Part shown: one piece after another, positions 27,341-36,982 of the stretch
Layout of the letters: each line of letters starts with the position of its first letter
Numbering within the stretch: the first letter of the stretch is position 1
Assembly (NCBI GenBank): GCA_963675995.2
Contig: CAXXIY010000002.1
Span: forward strand, 1,364,001 to 1,428,000
DNA: 64,000 nucleotides
Reading direction: 5' to 3'
Source: JAAFHB01 sp963675995
GTDB taxonomy: Bacteria; Bacteroidota; Bacteroidia; Bacteroidales; Prolixibacteraceae
Notes under the pieces: generated by a model
What the model was told of the DNA's origin: nothing
Databases searched by the model: none
The model's input: the letters and a program-made list of their open reading frames with translations, nothing else
Translations under genes and position numbers: made by a program

Positions 27341-27385
27341 TTATTAATTGCTTATTAATCAGTACGATATTGATGATGGATAGTT

Positions 27386-28498
27386 TTAATTTTCAGAATT
27401 TACAAAGATACGATCCAGAAGGTCAAAAAATCCTTTCTTTCGAACCGAATTGATACCCCAGTCAACAGGTACACTTTGGTAACCTTCGATAAATCCTTCT
27501 TCCTTCATTCGGTAATCGAAAAACCCCCAGGAGGCAAAGATACTGGTTGCCGCGATGAAATTATTCATTGGCTTGTCAAAATCAAAATGGTCATCCTCAT
27601 TAAAAACAATCGGTTTTGGAGCATATCCCTCCGCTTTACGAATGGTTTTCACCATTTCAATAATTCTGACCGGATTTCCTACTCCATTACCATGAACAAG
27701 GATAAAATCGGCTGTTTTAATGACTTCAGGAGAAGGAATGGTTCCTCCGCCATAACTTGTACTAACCAAATACCGTATTCCGTGATTTGAGAAATTTTTA
27801 ACCATTTTAATGAGTTCATGAATCCGTTCAGGTTGAAGGATCGGATGATCATATTTTACATTGCATTCGTTATTAATTTCAATTAAAACATTGGTATACC
27901 TTCTTTCGGAGAGCCATTTTAGCACGTTTTTTACTGAAAGTTTCACAGCTGTTTCGTCCTTGATTCTTTCATCCTGTCCAAAGTAAAAGAGTCCCAGAAT
28001 CGTAATCATTCCTAACTTATCACTTTGATCAAGAATTCTTTCGAGACGATTCATATAATCGGGCCGAAGGTTACCCGATGCATCGATGGCTGAATTTTCC
28101 CAGGGCTGATCATTTGAATAACCTTGCGGACTGCCACCCTGGAGATTGATTGTAAATGCCAATAGTCCTTTTTTTCGCCAGTTGGCCATTTCCCTGACAA
28201 AGTCGTCCGAATTACGATCAGCATCCCATAATCCGCTGTCTGGATAATTCCAAAGGTGTCTCGTTTTTTTATTTAGATCATCAAAAATTCCCTGAACCAT
28301 TCTCGAGTTAGGTAAAAGTCCTTCAAGTGTATACCCCCGCCAGGTTTTTCCCTTGAAAGTAGGGATTCCGTTAATCAGAAATTTTTCTCCTGAAACGGAA
28401 ATGGAAGTTCGCCTCTTCTGCACAGTACCACTAGTTGTTTGGGAAAAGATTATATTGCTTAAAATACAAATCAAAATGAAACGAAGTGATTTCCTCAT
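27386..28498 (-). CDS. secreted GH-A clan (GH5-like) hydrolase candidate
   Basis: A 370-residue protein with signal peptide (about residues 1-22, ILCILSNIIFSQ). After a short leading strand (SGEKFLINGIPTFKG, which resembles the opening of TIM-barrel cellulase-like proteins), there are eight alternating strands and helices. Two carboxylates lie at the usual strand ends: NVLIEINNECNV (strand 4, general acid) and PIVFNEDDHFDFD (strand 7, nucleophile). Others are YLVSTSYGGG and FILVHGNG. I could not match it to a numbered GH family. It starts the operon that continues with GH42. Action on a beta-linked polymer is an inference from the fold. Confidence 0.7.
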   Translation of the reverse strand: MRKSLRFILICILSNIIFSQTTSGTVQKRRTSISVSGEKFLINGIPTFKGKTWRGYTLEGLLPNSRMVQGIFDDLNKKTRHLWNYPDSGLWDADRNSDDFVREMANWRKKGLLAFTINLQGGSPQGYSNDQPWENSAIDASGNLRPDYMNRLERILDQSDKLGMITILGLFYFGQDERIKDETAVKLSVKNVLKWLSERRYTNVLIEINNECNVKYDHPILQPERIHELIKMVKNFSNHGIRYLVSTSYGGGTIPSPEVIKTADFILVHGNGVGNPVRIIEMVKTIRKAEGYAPKPIVFNEDDHFDFDKPMNNFIAATSIFASWGFFDYRMKEEGFIEGYQSVPVDWGINSVRKKGFFDLLDRIFVNSEN

Positions 28499-28549
28499 GA
28501 CTTATTCTTAAAATGATAATTGTTGGGTTCAAAATTTATTTAAAAGTGC

Positions 28550-29059
28550 TTAACCTTCAACTGAATCTGTCTTATGCCTGATCTTTTTGATGGTTTCCTT
28601 TCTCGAAATGAGCATAGGAATTGCAACGCCCACAGCCAGGACTAAAAGTATAAACAGGGCTTTTAAACCATTGCTTGTCGTTTCAGCTAAAGTCTTAGCA
28701 TATAAATTACTGGTTATGTTTGTCTCTGCCAGTTTGATTAATCCAAGCATCATCCGATAGGTAAATGCCCCCGGAACCATTGGTATTACAGCGGGTATAG
28801 AGAATACCAGGGGTGGTGCATGTTTATTGTGTGCTGCATAAACGCTTAGTATTCCAACGAGCGTGGCGCCAACGAAGCTGGCCATGACGATGCCAATATT
28901 CCCTTGCATAAGGATCAGCTTCATCAATCCTCCCGCTGCGCCGATGAGCCAAATAACGAGCAGTGCCCGCTGAGGGACATTAAAAAGTACCGCAAAACCC
29001 ATGGCGGCAAATCCAAACCAAATTCCTTTCTCCACAATCAGCAATAATTCTATAGCCAT
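28550..29059 (-). CDS. threonine/serine exporter ThrE, small subunit-like domain
   Basis: A 169-residue protein with five hydrophobic segments. It matches the ThrE_2 half: PQRALLVIWLIGAAGGLMK, GATLVGILSVYAA, and PLVFSIPAVIPMVPGAFTYR, with the PxxPG turn typical of the family. In Corynebacterium both halves are fused in ThrE; here they are split into two adjacent genes, as in many Bacteroidota. It should work with the upstream 256-residue partner to export small hydroxylated amino acids. The gap to that partner is 90 bp. Confidence 0.85.
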   Translation of the reverse strand: MAIELLLIVEKGIWFGFAAMGFAVLFNVPQRALLVIWLIGAAGGLMKLILMQGNIGIVMASFVGATLVGILSVYAAHNKHAPPLVFSIPAVIPMVPGAFTYRMMLGLIKLAETNITSNLYAKTLAETTSNGLKALFILLVLAVGVAIPMLISRKETIKKIRHKTDSVEG

Positions 29060-29149
29060 GTAAAATTAATAAGTTGTGAAAATTTATATTTCGGTTTTTA
29101 GCCCACAGCCTATTTGCCTAACTGTCTGCATCCGAATAGTCTAATAAGT

Positions 29150-29920
29150 CTACAAGCCATAGATCTGCATGGCGAACATTAGCCCGAGGGCTATGGCAAA
29201 TGCCATAATAAAACCGTTTACCCCTCTGACAATCCCATTAAGCGTATTCCCATCAATGAGATCTGTGAGCGAATTGATCAGCGGAACTCCCGGAATCAGG
29301 AACAGTACCGACGTGGCCAGCGCATGTTCGGGTGTATCCCCAATGCCCAGCTTTACAGAAAGGCCCGATACCATAGAGGCTGCAAATGATGCGAAAACAA
29401 TGGCAAGGTAGGGGTTAAACCGCTTTTTTATTGCTTCCTGACGAATGTAAAGGCCGAAAAAGGTGGCGACAAAAGTGACCAGTAATTCATAACCCTCGCC
29501 TCCGAATAGCCGGCAAAATGAAGCACCTGCGAGGGCAACCAATGAAAGAACGACATAACGGGGATAATGGGGTAGGGAAGTTAACCTGTCTATCTCCAGA
29601 TTGATCTGATCTATCGTCATATGCTCTTCAATTACGCGCCAACTCATTCGACTGATTCCGGAAACTATTTTAAAGTTAACACCATGCGGAGGGGTACGCC
29701 TGACACTGCTGGTATAGGCTTTCCCGTTTTCTTCGGTCACGGTTAGCATCAGTGATCGGCTGGTAATTAAAAGTTCGACATCGTAGCCTAATGCCTCGGC
29801 AATGCGGTTGACCGTGATGCGCACACGTCCCGTACTTGCTCCGCTGCTCATCAAAAGCGTCCCTACATCGAGCAACATCTCCTCAACCTCCTTAATTCTT
29901 TCGATATTCGGCCCGTTCAT
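29150..29920 (-). CDS. threonine/serine exporter ThrE, large half
   Basis: A 256-residue protein. The soluble N-terminal part (about 1-115) has the family pattern LLDVGTLLMSSGASTGRVRITV and GYDVELLITSRSLMLTV; the C-terminal part has five hydrophobic segments, including FLIPGVPLINSLTDLIDGN with the characteristic PGxPLINxxxDL motif. It pairs with the ThrE_2-like protein downstream. The ATG at 29920 gives the usual N-terminus. The 250-bp region upstream is a divergent promoter region shared with the GH2 gene. Confidence 0.88.
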   Translation of the reverse strand: MNGPNIERIKEVEEMLLDVGTLLMSSGASTGRVRITVNRIAEALGYDVELLITSRSLMLTVTEENGKAYTSSVRRTPPHGVNFKIVSGISRMSWRVIEEHMTIDQINLEIDRLTSLPHYPRYVVLSLVALAGASFCRLFGGEGYELLVTFVATFFGLYIRQEAIKKRFNPYLAIVFASFAASMVSGLSVKLGIGDTPEHALATSVLFLIPGVPLINSLTDLIDGNTLNGIVRGVNGFIMAFAIALGLMFAMQIYGL

Positions 29921-30169
29921 TTATCGTATTAAGAAATATTGGGACTAATTTACAAAGTTTTGTGATAGTAACACGTGTGAGGTTATTGAATCGTAAATAA
30001 TTCATTATTTACCTGGGAAAATGGCGAAGAATATTTGATTTTTCAGGGAAGTTGTGTTAAATAATGGAGGATTATTTGCTACTACAAGGCTTTGGATAAT
30101 TAATTTAACTCTTATTCCCAGTTTTTACCTTATTTTAGCGGCTCCGTTTATCACCAAATTAAAAAGCTA

Positions 30170-33100
30170 ATGAAAAATTTATCTCCTTATATATTAGGAT
30201 GTTTATTTCTCTTTAATTCCTTTACCGGTTTATCGCAAACCAGGTTTCCTGATAACGTCTATCAGTTTATTGAGAATCCTGCTATTATTGAGCTAAATCA
30301 GGAACCCGGCCATGTACCTTTGGTTGCTTTTAATAATCTGGACAAGGCGCTTTCAAATCAACGTGACCTATCACAGGGGTATCTCTCATTAAATGGTATT
30401 TGGAAATTTTACTTTTCGGTAAATCCCGATTCAATCCCGGTTGGATTTTTTCGGCCCGGATTTGATGATAAAAAATGGGGTAGTATCAAAGTTCCGGGTA
30501 ACTGGGAGATGCAGGGATACGGTGATCCCATGTTTCGGAATGTAGTTCAGCCCTTTAAAACTAATCCACCAAAGGTACCGCACGATTATAATCCGGTTGG
30601 TTCGTATCGGACCACTTTTAATATTCCTTCAGATTGGAAAGGGAATAAGGTGTTTTTGCGCATGGATGGATCGACCTCCGCCACTTTTGTGTGGCTGAAT
30701 GGGAAAGAGGTTGGATATAATCAGGGGGCAAATGAGCCTGCTGAATACAATCTTACCCCTTTACTTGTCGCAGGTAAGAATACCCTTGCTATTCAGGTTT
30801 ATAAATATTCAGATGGCACCTATCTCGAAGATCAGGATTTCTGGAGGCTTTCCGGTATTTTCCGTGATGTTTACCTGATGGCAACACCCTCTGTTCATAT
30901 TCGTGATTATTTTATCACCACCGATCTTGATGATCAATATCGTGATGCTGATCTGAAAATTAAACTGGCGTTAAAAAATTATCTTCCCGAACCAATGGGC
31001 GGTTATCGGGTAAAAGCCACTTTGTATGGAAAGAACCATCAGATTATCCAGGAACCAATTGTTTCAGATATTATTAATTTGTCAGGATTGGAAGAACATG
31101 AGATCTGTTTAAAAGCAAAGGTGATGAATCCGGAGAAATGGTCTGCAGAGGTTCCAAACCTTTATCATCTGACATTCGAACTGATTTCTACTGGTGGAAA
31201 AACTGATGAAGTGATTCCCGCCACTTTTGGTTTTAAGGAGACTGAGATCAGACATCAGGTCTTGCTGTTCAATGGTGTTGCCATCAAATTGAACGGGGTC
31301 AATAGTCATATGCAACATCCTACTTTAGGTCATACCATGGATGTGGAAACCATTCGGAAGGATTTCATCCTGATGAAACAATTCAACATTAATTGTGTAC
31401 GCACTTCGCACTATCCGCCTGTACAGGAGTATCTTGATCTTGCAGATGAAATGGGTATCTATATTGTTGACGAGACTGGCGATGAATCACATGCCACAGA
31501 ATACATCTCTGAAAAGGAAGAATGGCGAAATGCATATGTGGAGCGGGTTCAGAAGATGGTGATGCGTGACCGGAATCATCCCTCTGTTATCTTTTGGAGT
31601 GCCGGAAATGAGAGTGGATTTGGAAACAATATATGTGAAGTAATTAAGGAGGGAAAGCGGCTTGATCCTACCCGGTTTTGGATGTATGGTGGAAATACCG
31701 ATGATGTAGACTGGAAGAATGAGGTTCCCTGTGAGGAGATCATTGGTCCGCGATATCCGACACCTTATGAGCTTGAAACAAGAATTGCCCAGGTGCCCGA
31801 AAGCCAGGATTCACGCCCCTCATTTATGGACGAATATGTTGCGGCAACTGGGAATGGCGCTGGCGGGCTCGATGAATATTGGAACCTGATTTACAAATAC
31901 CCGCGTCTTTCGGGTGGGGCAATATGGGACTGGATGAGCCCCGGAATTACGGAGAAAATCAGGCTGGTGAAGGATGAATCACGCTATCACATCCAGACTT
32001 CCATAAAAGGGAGAGCCGTTTTTGCTCAGGGGAAATTTGGTAAAGCAATAGAACTCAATGGACATGATCAGTGGATCGAGACTTATCGGGACCCTGCATT
32101 AGATATCACAGGAAATAAACTAACCCTCTCCTTTTGGGTCTTCCCGAATCCGTGGAACGGGAATGGTACATTTCTGGTAAAGGGGGATTATCAGTTCGGA
32201 ATAGTTCAAAAAGATGAAAAGACATTGCAATTTTACGTTACCGACGAGAAAAAAAATATTCTGGAAGGCTCTTTACCTGATGGGTGGACTAAAAATTGGC
32301 ATCATATTGCGGGTATTTGCGATGGAGAGGAGCAATCGCTTTATATTGATGGAATAAAAATAGCGCATCATCCGTTTACCGGTAAAATATCCAATAAACC
32401 TGTCCCTGTTTCACTTGGTTACAGTACAGAAAAAGATGGTTCAGAGTATACCCAAAATATGTCCAACGCCCGGTTTGACAGGGTTGCCATATTCGATCAG
32501 CCAATTTCGGTCGCGCGACTGCTTTCGGAAGATTCCCCAATCCTAAAGAACAGTTCCCGGCTTTGGCTTGATTTTGAAAATGAAGAGATCAAAGGGGAAT
32601 ACTTTAGCATGGGTATTGGCGCACGGACTTATGGGATGGTCTGGCCTGACCGGAAACCCCAGCCTGAACTCTGGCAGGCAAAGAAATCGGCACAACCGGT
32701 CCATACCGTTTGGGTGGACAAAGAGAAAGGGATTGTTGAGATTGCAAACCGGTTTGCTTTTACGAATCTTAATGAGTTGGAATGCAGATGGGAAGTCAAA
32801 GCTGACAATACCTTGCTTCAGCAGGGAGACCTCGATCTGAACCTCAAAGGTGGAGAGAAACTTGAGGTCAAGGTTCCCTTTCAAAAACCTGAATTGAAGA
32901 GAGATGTTGACTACCGTTTACTGCTGAGTTTCCGGACAAAGGAGGATAAATTTTGGGCCAAAAGTGGTTATGAAATGGCATGGGACCAGCTCGATTTACC
33001 CTGGAAGGTTTCTGAAGCAAGTGAAAAAAAGAGTGATCTTGCACCTTTGAATGTCGTTGAGAACGATGAAAAGATTATTATCGAAGGTCCCGGTTTTTCC

Positions 33101-33964
33101 TATGGCTTTGACCAAACGACCGGAAACCTGGTATCGATGAAATATCATGGTGCTGATTTAATACAGGAGGGACCTGTTTTGAATGTCTGGCGTGCGCCGT
33201 TGGTCAATGAAACCGATGGCTGGGCAACCGTTGCTTCCCAGCTTAAGGATCGTCAACCCGGAATGGGAAATGGTCCGGTAAATAACTGGTTCAGTCTGGG
33301 ATTAAATCAGCTTCATTTTAAACCTGATCATCTGGTATGGTCAAAAACCGGAGAGGGGGAGGTAATGATTTGTGTTGATAATCACGCCGATGGGGTGAAT
33401 TACCACACTGCCTTCGCCAACTCTTTTAGGTATAAAATCACCCCTGACGGTGGAATTGAAATCCGACATACGGTTACACCACATGGCATCATGCCGGCCT
33501 GGCTTCCCAGGGTCGGGGTTAAATGGAGGCTCAGCCATTCACTTGAAAATGTAAAATGGAATGGTCGTGGTCCTTTCGAAAACTACCCTGACCGAAATTC
33601 CGGAGCTAAACAGGGAATTTATGAATGTCCGGTCACCGATTTTTGTGAACCTTATCTTAAACCTCAGGATTATGGGTGCAGGACCGATAATCGATGGGTT
33701 ACCTTCGAAAATAAAGAGGGTATTGGTATCACCTTTTCAGGAGATCAGCTTTTTAATTTCAGCGCTCAGATTTATGATACCGACCATCTGACCCGTGCTC
33801 AATATCCCTATCAGCTGAAACCATCAGATGCAATTACTTTTAATTTTGACTATGCCACAAGCGGTGTGGGTTGTACTGCAATTTCAGTGCTCAATGAATA
33901 TCGCGTTTTACCCCGGGTTTATTCGTTTGTTTCATGGGTGAAGCCGTATAAACTGAAAGAGTGA
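30170..33964 (+). CDS. secreted GH2 beta-galactosidase with inserted LamG-like domain
   Basis: A 1264-residue enzyme with signal peptide (residues about 1-22, FTGLSQ). Domain order: sugar-binding jelly roll (about 45-240), Ig-like domain (250-350), TIM barrel from 350 with VRTSHYPPVQEYLDLADEMG and acid/base Glu in SAGNESGFGNN near residue 480, barrel strand 8 near 581 (GGAIWDWMSPG). A concanavalin/LamG-like module (about 600-780: FGKAIELNGHDQWIE, LTLSFWVFP, WHHIAGICDGEEQSLYIDG) interrupts the barrel before YGMVWPDRKPQPEL (about 820). A C-terminal Ig-like and large beta-sandwich domain (RGPFENYPDR) close it. Normal LacZ is about 1020-1050 residues; the insert explains the excess. It lies alone. 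Confidence 0.93.
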   Translation: MKNLSPYILGCLFLFNSFTGLSQTRFPDNVYQFIENPAIIELNQEPGHVPLVAFNNLDKALSNQRDLSQGYLSLNGIWKFYFSVNPDSIPVGFFRPGFDDKKWGSIKVPGNWEMQGYGDPMFRNVVQPFKTNPPKVPHDYNPVGSYRTTFNIPSDWKGNKVFLRMDGSTSATFVWLNGKEVGYNQGANEPAEYNLTPLLVAGKNTLAIQVYKYSDGTYLEDQDFWRLSGIFRDVYLMATPSVHIRDYFITTDLDDQYRDADLKIKLALKNYLPEPMGGYRVKATLYGKNHQIIQEPIVSDIINLSGLEEHEICLKAKVMNPEKWSAEVPNLYHLTFELISTGGKTDEVIPATFGFKETEIRHQVLLFNGVAIKLNGVNSHMQHPTLGHTMDVETIRKDFILMKQFNINCVRTSHYPPVQEYLDLADEMGIYIVDETGDESHATEYISEKEEWRNAYVERVQKMVMRDRNHPSVIFWSAGNESGFGNNICEVIKEGKRLDPTRFWMYGGNTDDVDWKNEVPCEEIIGPRYPTPYELETRIAQVPESQDSRPSFMDEYVAATGNGAGGLDEYWNLIYKYPRLSGGAIWDWMSPGITEKIRLVKDESRYHIQTSIKGRAVFAQGKFGKAIELNGHDQWIETYRDPALDITGNKLTLSFWVFPNPWNGNGTFLVKGDYQFGIVQKDEKTLQFYVTDEKKNILEGSLPDGWTKNWHHIAGICDGEEQSLYIDGIKIAHHPFTGKISNKPVPVSLGYSTEKDGSEYTQNMSNARFDRVAIFDQPISVARLLSEDSPILKNSSRLWLDFENEEIKGEYFSMGIGARTYGMVWPDRKPQPELWQAKKSAQPVHTVWVDKEKGIVEIANRFAFTNLNELECRWEVKADNTLLQQGDLDLNLKGGEKLEVKVPFQKPELKRDVDYRLLLSFRTKEDKFWAKSGYEMAWDQLDLPWKVSEASEKKSDLAPLNVVENDEKIIIEGPGFSYGFDQTTGNLVSMKYHGADLIQEGPVLNVWRAPLVNETDGWATVASQLKDRQPGMGNGPVNNWFSLGLNQLHFKPDHLVWSKTGEGEVMICVDNHADGVNYHTAFANSFRYKITPDGGIEIRHTVTPHGIMPAWLPRVGVKWRLSHSLENVKWNGRGPFENYPDRNSGAKQGIYECPVTDFCEPYLKPQDYGCRTDNRWVTFENKEGIGITFSGDQLFNFSAQIYDTDHLTRAQYPYQLKPSDAITFNFDYATSGVGCTAISVLNEYRVLPRVYSFVSWVKPYKLKE

Positions 33965-34059
33965 TTTATTCGTAATTTTGTTACCGTTCTTTGTAACCTT
34001 TCTTATTTATAAACGTTTTAAATAAAGAGCATTAAAATAACGTTTAAAATAAAGTAAAG

Positions 34060-34506
34060 ATGAAAAGAGAACAATTTTTTAGAACTCTTGGCGTTTCAGC
34101 CGGGACATTACTTTTTGTGCCTTATCTGGTATCGTGCAGTAAAAATAATGGGGTTGCTGATCAGGTAGCCGGTGGCACTTCAGGTGGAGCGGTTGATTTT
34201 ACATTGGATTTGTCATTGACAGCAAATTCGGGGCTTAATACAAATGGCAATTCGCTAATAAACAGCGGGATTATTATAGCCAGAACCTCTTCATCAACAT
34301 TTCTGGCAGTTGCTGCTGCATGCACTCATGAGGGAGCGCAAATACAGTTTGATAGTGTAAACAATCGATTTAAGTGTTCAAATACCGGTGCAGGCCATGG
34401 GTCAATATTCACTGGCAGCGGTTTGGTAGTTAGCGGACCAGCCCCGACAGCTCTTAAAACTTATAATACCCAGCTGACCGGGACAAAGTTAAGGGTATAT
34501 GCCTGA
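34060..34506 (+). CDS. lipoprotein or Tat-like Rieske protein with altered second cluster motif
   Basis: A 148-residue protein whose N-terminus (MKREQFFRTLGVSAGTLLFV, then LVSCSK) can be read as a Cys26-type lipoprotein signal. The Rieske motif 1 is present as CTHEG (Cys88, His90). Motif 2, normally CPCHGS with Cys-x2-His, reads CSNTGAGHGS, so Cys106 and His113 are separated by six residues. The following GxxVVSGPAPTALKTY fits the usual Pro-loop. Whether a 2Fe-2S cluster binds is open. It has no cytochrome b neighbour; a strong bidirectional terminator follows. Confidence 0.75.
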   Translation: MKREQFFRTLGVSAGTLLFVPYLVSCSKNNGVADQVAGGTSGGAVDFTLDLSLTANSGLNTNGNSLINSGIIIARTSSSTFLAVAAACTHEGAQIQFDSVNNRFKCSNTGAGHGSIFTGSGLVVSGPAPTALKTYNTQLTGTKLRVYA

Positions 34507-34528
34507 TATTATATTCTGGTCTGTTACA

Positions 34529-34581
34529 GAAAAGTGAATGGTCAGAAATCGATATCTCTGACCATTCACTTTTCTTATTGG
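34529..34581. terminator. bidirectional intrinsic terminator
   Basis: Perfect 18-bp inverted repeat (34529-34546 with 34557-34574) containing GTGAATGGTCAGA, with A- and T-rich flanks on the two sides. It lies between the Rieske gene and the convergent dihydroorotate dehydrogenase-like gene. Confidence 0.9.
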
Positions 34582-34624
34582 ATCACACTTTAAACTTCTG
34601 GCGATATGTCTCTTCGATAAATCT

Positions 34625-35638
34625 TTATACCATTGGGTATTTCTTTAGAATCTCATTCGATTTCATCAGGATATCAACATATTGTGCTCTTTTATAAGCA
34701 TATGGATCTTTAAGGTTTTTCATCGATAATTTTCCTTTAAAATCTGCAATCGATTTATAGCCTCTGGTGTCCATCCACTCTTCCAGCATTTCGAGCATCC
34801 CCGTGATATGGCTTGCTTTGTTTTTATAGACAGCACTCACAATCTGAACGGAATCTGCACCTGCAAGTAACATTTTTATCAAATCGTTGCCATCGGAGAT
34901 TCCCCGGCTGGTACAGATATCTGCACCGATTGTGCCATAAAGTAGACCTGTAAACCTTAGACTTAACTGATAATCTTTTTGGTGAGTAAGGTCAAACGGA
35001 TAAAAGAATTCTTCCGTTTCGATATTGATTTCAGGTTGAAAAAAACGGTTAAACAGAACAACGCTATTGGCTCCGGCTTTATCTATTTGATTGATAAAAT
35101 TAATCGGATTTGAATAGAACGGGCTAAGTTTTACACTTACAGGGATCTTCAGAATACTTTTAACTTTTGAAAGGATTTTAATTTGACGCTCTTCAATTTC
35201 AGACCCTGGGGTGCTTCCATCAAGCGGAACATCGTAGAAATTAAGTTCCAAACCAGCGATACCTGTCTTTTCGAGCGAGAGAGCATATTCTTCCCATGAT
35301 TCATCATAGGTGGCATTTAAACTGGCAAACACTGGGATGCTCACTTTTGAAATAAGTTTCTCAAGTTTGAATAAATGTTCCTTTGCCCCACCATGCTTCA
35401 CCTCAGGGAACAGATGAGTCATCTCTGCATTGCGATTGTCGTATTCTCCAAGCTGATCATCCAACTGGATTTGTTCGAGGTGTATCTGCTCCTCAAACAG
35501 CGACCGGTATACAATTGCTGATACGCCTGCCCTTTCAATCTTCTGAATTACCGTCGGATCCTCCACTAAACTTGAAGCTCCCAAAATGATGGGATTCTTC
35601 AGCTCGACTCCCATATAAGTAGTTCTTAAATCTGCCAT
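34625..35638 (-). CDS. dihydroorotate dehydrogenase-like FMN protein
   Basis: A 337-residue TIM-barrel protein; I start it at ATG 35638 (MADLRTTYMGVELKNPIIL), as the longer frame has no good signal. Class 1 DHOD blocks are present: KNPIILGASSLVEDP, SIPVFASLNATYDESW, GLELNFYDVP, IPVSVKLSPFYSNPINF and the phosphate-loop region GGDICTSRGISDGNDLIKML shortened as TSRGISDG. The stretch corresponding to the catalytic Cys loop reads LNATYDE, so the classical pyrimidine role is uncertain. It resembles the DHOD-like half of NifJ-associated or PreA-type oxidoreductases. No partner gene lies nearby. Confidence 0.8.
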   Translation of the reverse strand: MADLRTTYMGVELKNPIILGASSLVEDPTVIQKIERAGVSAIVYRSLFEEQIHLEQIQLDDQLGEYDNRNAEMTHLFPEVKHGGAKEHLFKLEKLISKVSIPVFASLNATYDESWEEYALSLEKTGIAGLELNFYDVPLDGSTPGSEIEERQIKILSKVKSILKIPVSVKLSPFYSNPINFINQIDKAGANSVVLFNRFFQPEINIETEEFFYPFDLTHQKDYQLSLRFTGLLYGTIGADICTSRGISDGNDLIKMLLAGADSVQIVSAVYKNKASHITGMLEMLEEWMDTRGYKSIADFKGKLSMKNLKDPYAYKRAQYVDILMKSNEILKKYPMV

Positions 35639-35928
35639 AATTTTTAAAGTTTTGATGTTTTCTGAGTATAACAAATACAACTCAATAACGTTCGACAATT
35701 ATACTAAAAAAAACAGGAAAAGAGGTTGGGAAAATCTGTCTGACCAGGAAATAAGTTTTTAATTCAGCAGATTTGCCCCATCTTTGTACACTTAATAAAA
35801 TATTCGAGTTTGGTGAAAGATAAAATTAGACCACTAAAGTGATGCCAGCTGCCAGTAACCCATTACCTTTATTGCTAAAATAGATATCACATAACCATTG
35901 TTTGTTGAATTTTTTAATTGATCTGTTT

Positions 35929-36423
35929 ATGATTGAGAAACGACTTTTGTTTGTGTGTCTTGGTAATATTTGCCGTTCACCAGCTGCTGAAGCGGTGATG
36001 ACTGGTAAGTTAAAAAAAGGGGGGCTGGATCATATGATTATCTGTGATTCAGCTGGAATTACCGGATTTCATTCGGGTTCTCAGGCAGATGTCAGAATGC
36101 GGAAACATGCACTAAAGCGGGGTTATGAGGTGACCAGCATCTCACGGAAAGTGAAACCCTCAACCGATTTTGATCACTTTGATATGATTATCGGGATGGA
36201 TGATCAAAATATCAAAGATTTACAGGCACTTGCCCGTACTGATAAAGAGAGAAAACAAATTTTTAGAATGACCGATTTTTTAAATAATTTCCACTTTAAT
36301 CACATTCCGGATCCCTATTATGGAGACCATCAGGACTTTGAACTGGTTCTCGATTTGTTGGAAGATGCCTGTGGAGGACTGATTGAATATTTGGGGAACC
36401 GTGAAGGAAATAAATTGAAATAA
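35929..36423 (+). CDS. low-molecular-weight protein tyrosine phosphatase
   Basis: A 164-residue cytoplasmic enzyme; ATG 35929 gives MIEKRLLFVCLGNICRSPAAEAV, with the P-loop Cys-x5-Arg (CLGNICRS) near residue 9, as the family requires. The general acid Asp lies in HIPDPYYGDHQDF near residue 130. It removes phosphate from tyrosine, often in capsule or exopolysaccharide control. The next gene (small lipoprotein) lies 55 bp downstream. No tyrosine kinase is in the window. Confidence 0.93.
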   Translation: MIEKRLLFVCLGNICRSPAAEAVMTGKLKKGGLDHMIICDSAGITGFHSGSQADVRMRKHALKRGYEVTSISRKVKPSTDFDHFDMIIGMDDQNIKDLQALARTDKERKQIFRMTDFLNNFHFNHIPDPYYGDHQDFELVLDLLEDACGGLIEYLGNREGNKLK

Positions 36424-36478
36424 AATAGAAATTTGTTGAAATAATAGAGACCGCTGAAACCATTTAAACAACATTCAG

Positions 36479-36817
36479 ATGAAAATATTCAAGATATTCA
36501 CTTTATTGGCATTGATTTTCGTGATTGCCGCTTGCACTACCCAAAGTAAGTTAATCAAAAACTACAAAGGGAAGTCCCAGGAAGAGGTAATGCTTAAAAT
36601 GGGACGTCCATCCCAGGTCGAAACTCTGGGTGGTGGGAGAAAGATCAATATTTATAAGAAAAGCAAGTTCTTAAGACCGGCGGCGATCAATACCGGACAA
36701 TTTCAGTATGACAAATTTGAAAGTCCCAAAGCGGTTAAGATTGAGGTATATCGGTTTTTTATAAGTTCATCGGGTATTGTCGAAGATGTAAAATATGAGC
36801 TTAGTTATGAGCATTAA
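36479..36817 (+). CDS. small lipoprotein, BamE/SmpA-like fold possible
   Basis: A 112-residue protein with lipoprotein signal MKIFKIFTLLALIFVIAACT (Cys19 as the lipid anchor). The mature part has KGKSQEEVMLKMGRPSQVE, a helix-turn pattern like that in BamE/SmpA-type small lipoproteins, and then beta strands (INIYKKSKF, AVKIEVYRFFISSSG, VEDVKYEL). This is a structural guess; the protein family is not certain. It may be cotranscribed with the phosphatase gene. Confidence 0.65.
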   Translation: MKIFKIFTLLALIFVIAACTTQSKLIKNYKGKSQEEVMLKMGRPSQVETLGGGRKINIYKKSKFLRPAAINTGQFQYDKFESPKAVKIEVYRFFISSSGIVEDVKYELSYEH

Positions 36818-36870
36818 TACCAAATTTTATAAAAATTGATGGGTGAGGTTCGCTGATCTGAATTTTTATA

Positions 36871-36878
36871 TATATTTG
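36871..36878 (+). promoter_or_regulatory. TAnnTTTG -7 box of tRNA-Leu
   Basis: TATATTTG, 20 bp before the mature 5' end of tRNA-Leu. Confidence 0.6.
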
Positions 36879-36897
36879 CAACCGCTAAAAGCACACT

Positions 36898-36981
36898 GCC
36901 CAGATGGTGAAATTGGTAGACACGCCAGCTTGAGGGGCTGGTTCCGGTTACGGTGTGCAAGTTCGAGTCTTGTTCTGGGCA
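36898..36981 (+). tRNA. tRNA-Leu (anticodon GAG)
   Basis: 84 nt including A73. Acceptor GCCCAGA with TCTGGGC; anticodon stem CCAGC/GCTGG with loop TTGAGGG gives GAG; long variable arm (TTCCGGTTACGG region); T loop GTTCGAG. CCA is not encoded. Confidence 0.94.
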
Positions 36982-36982
36982 C

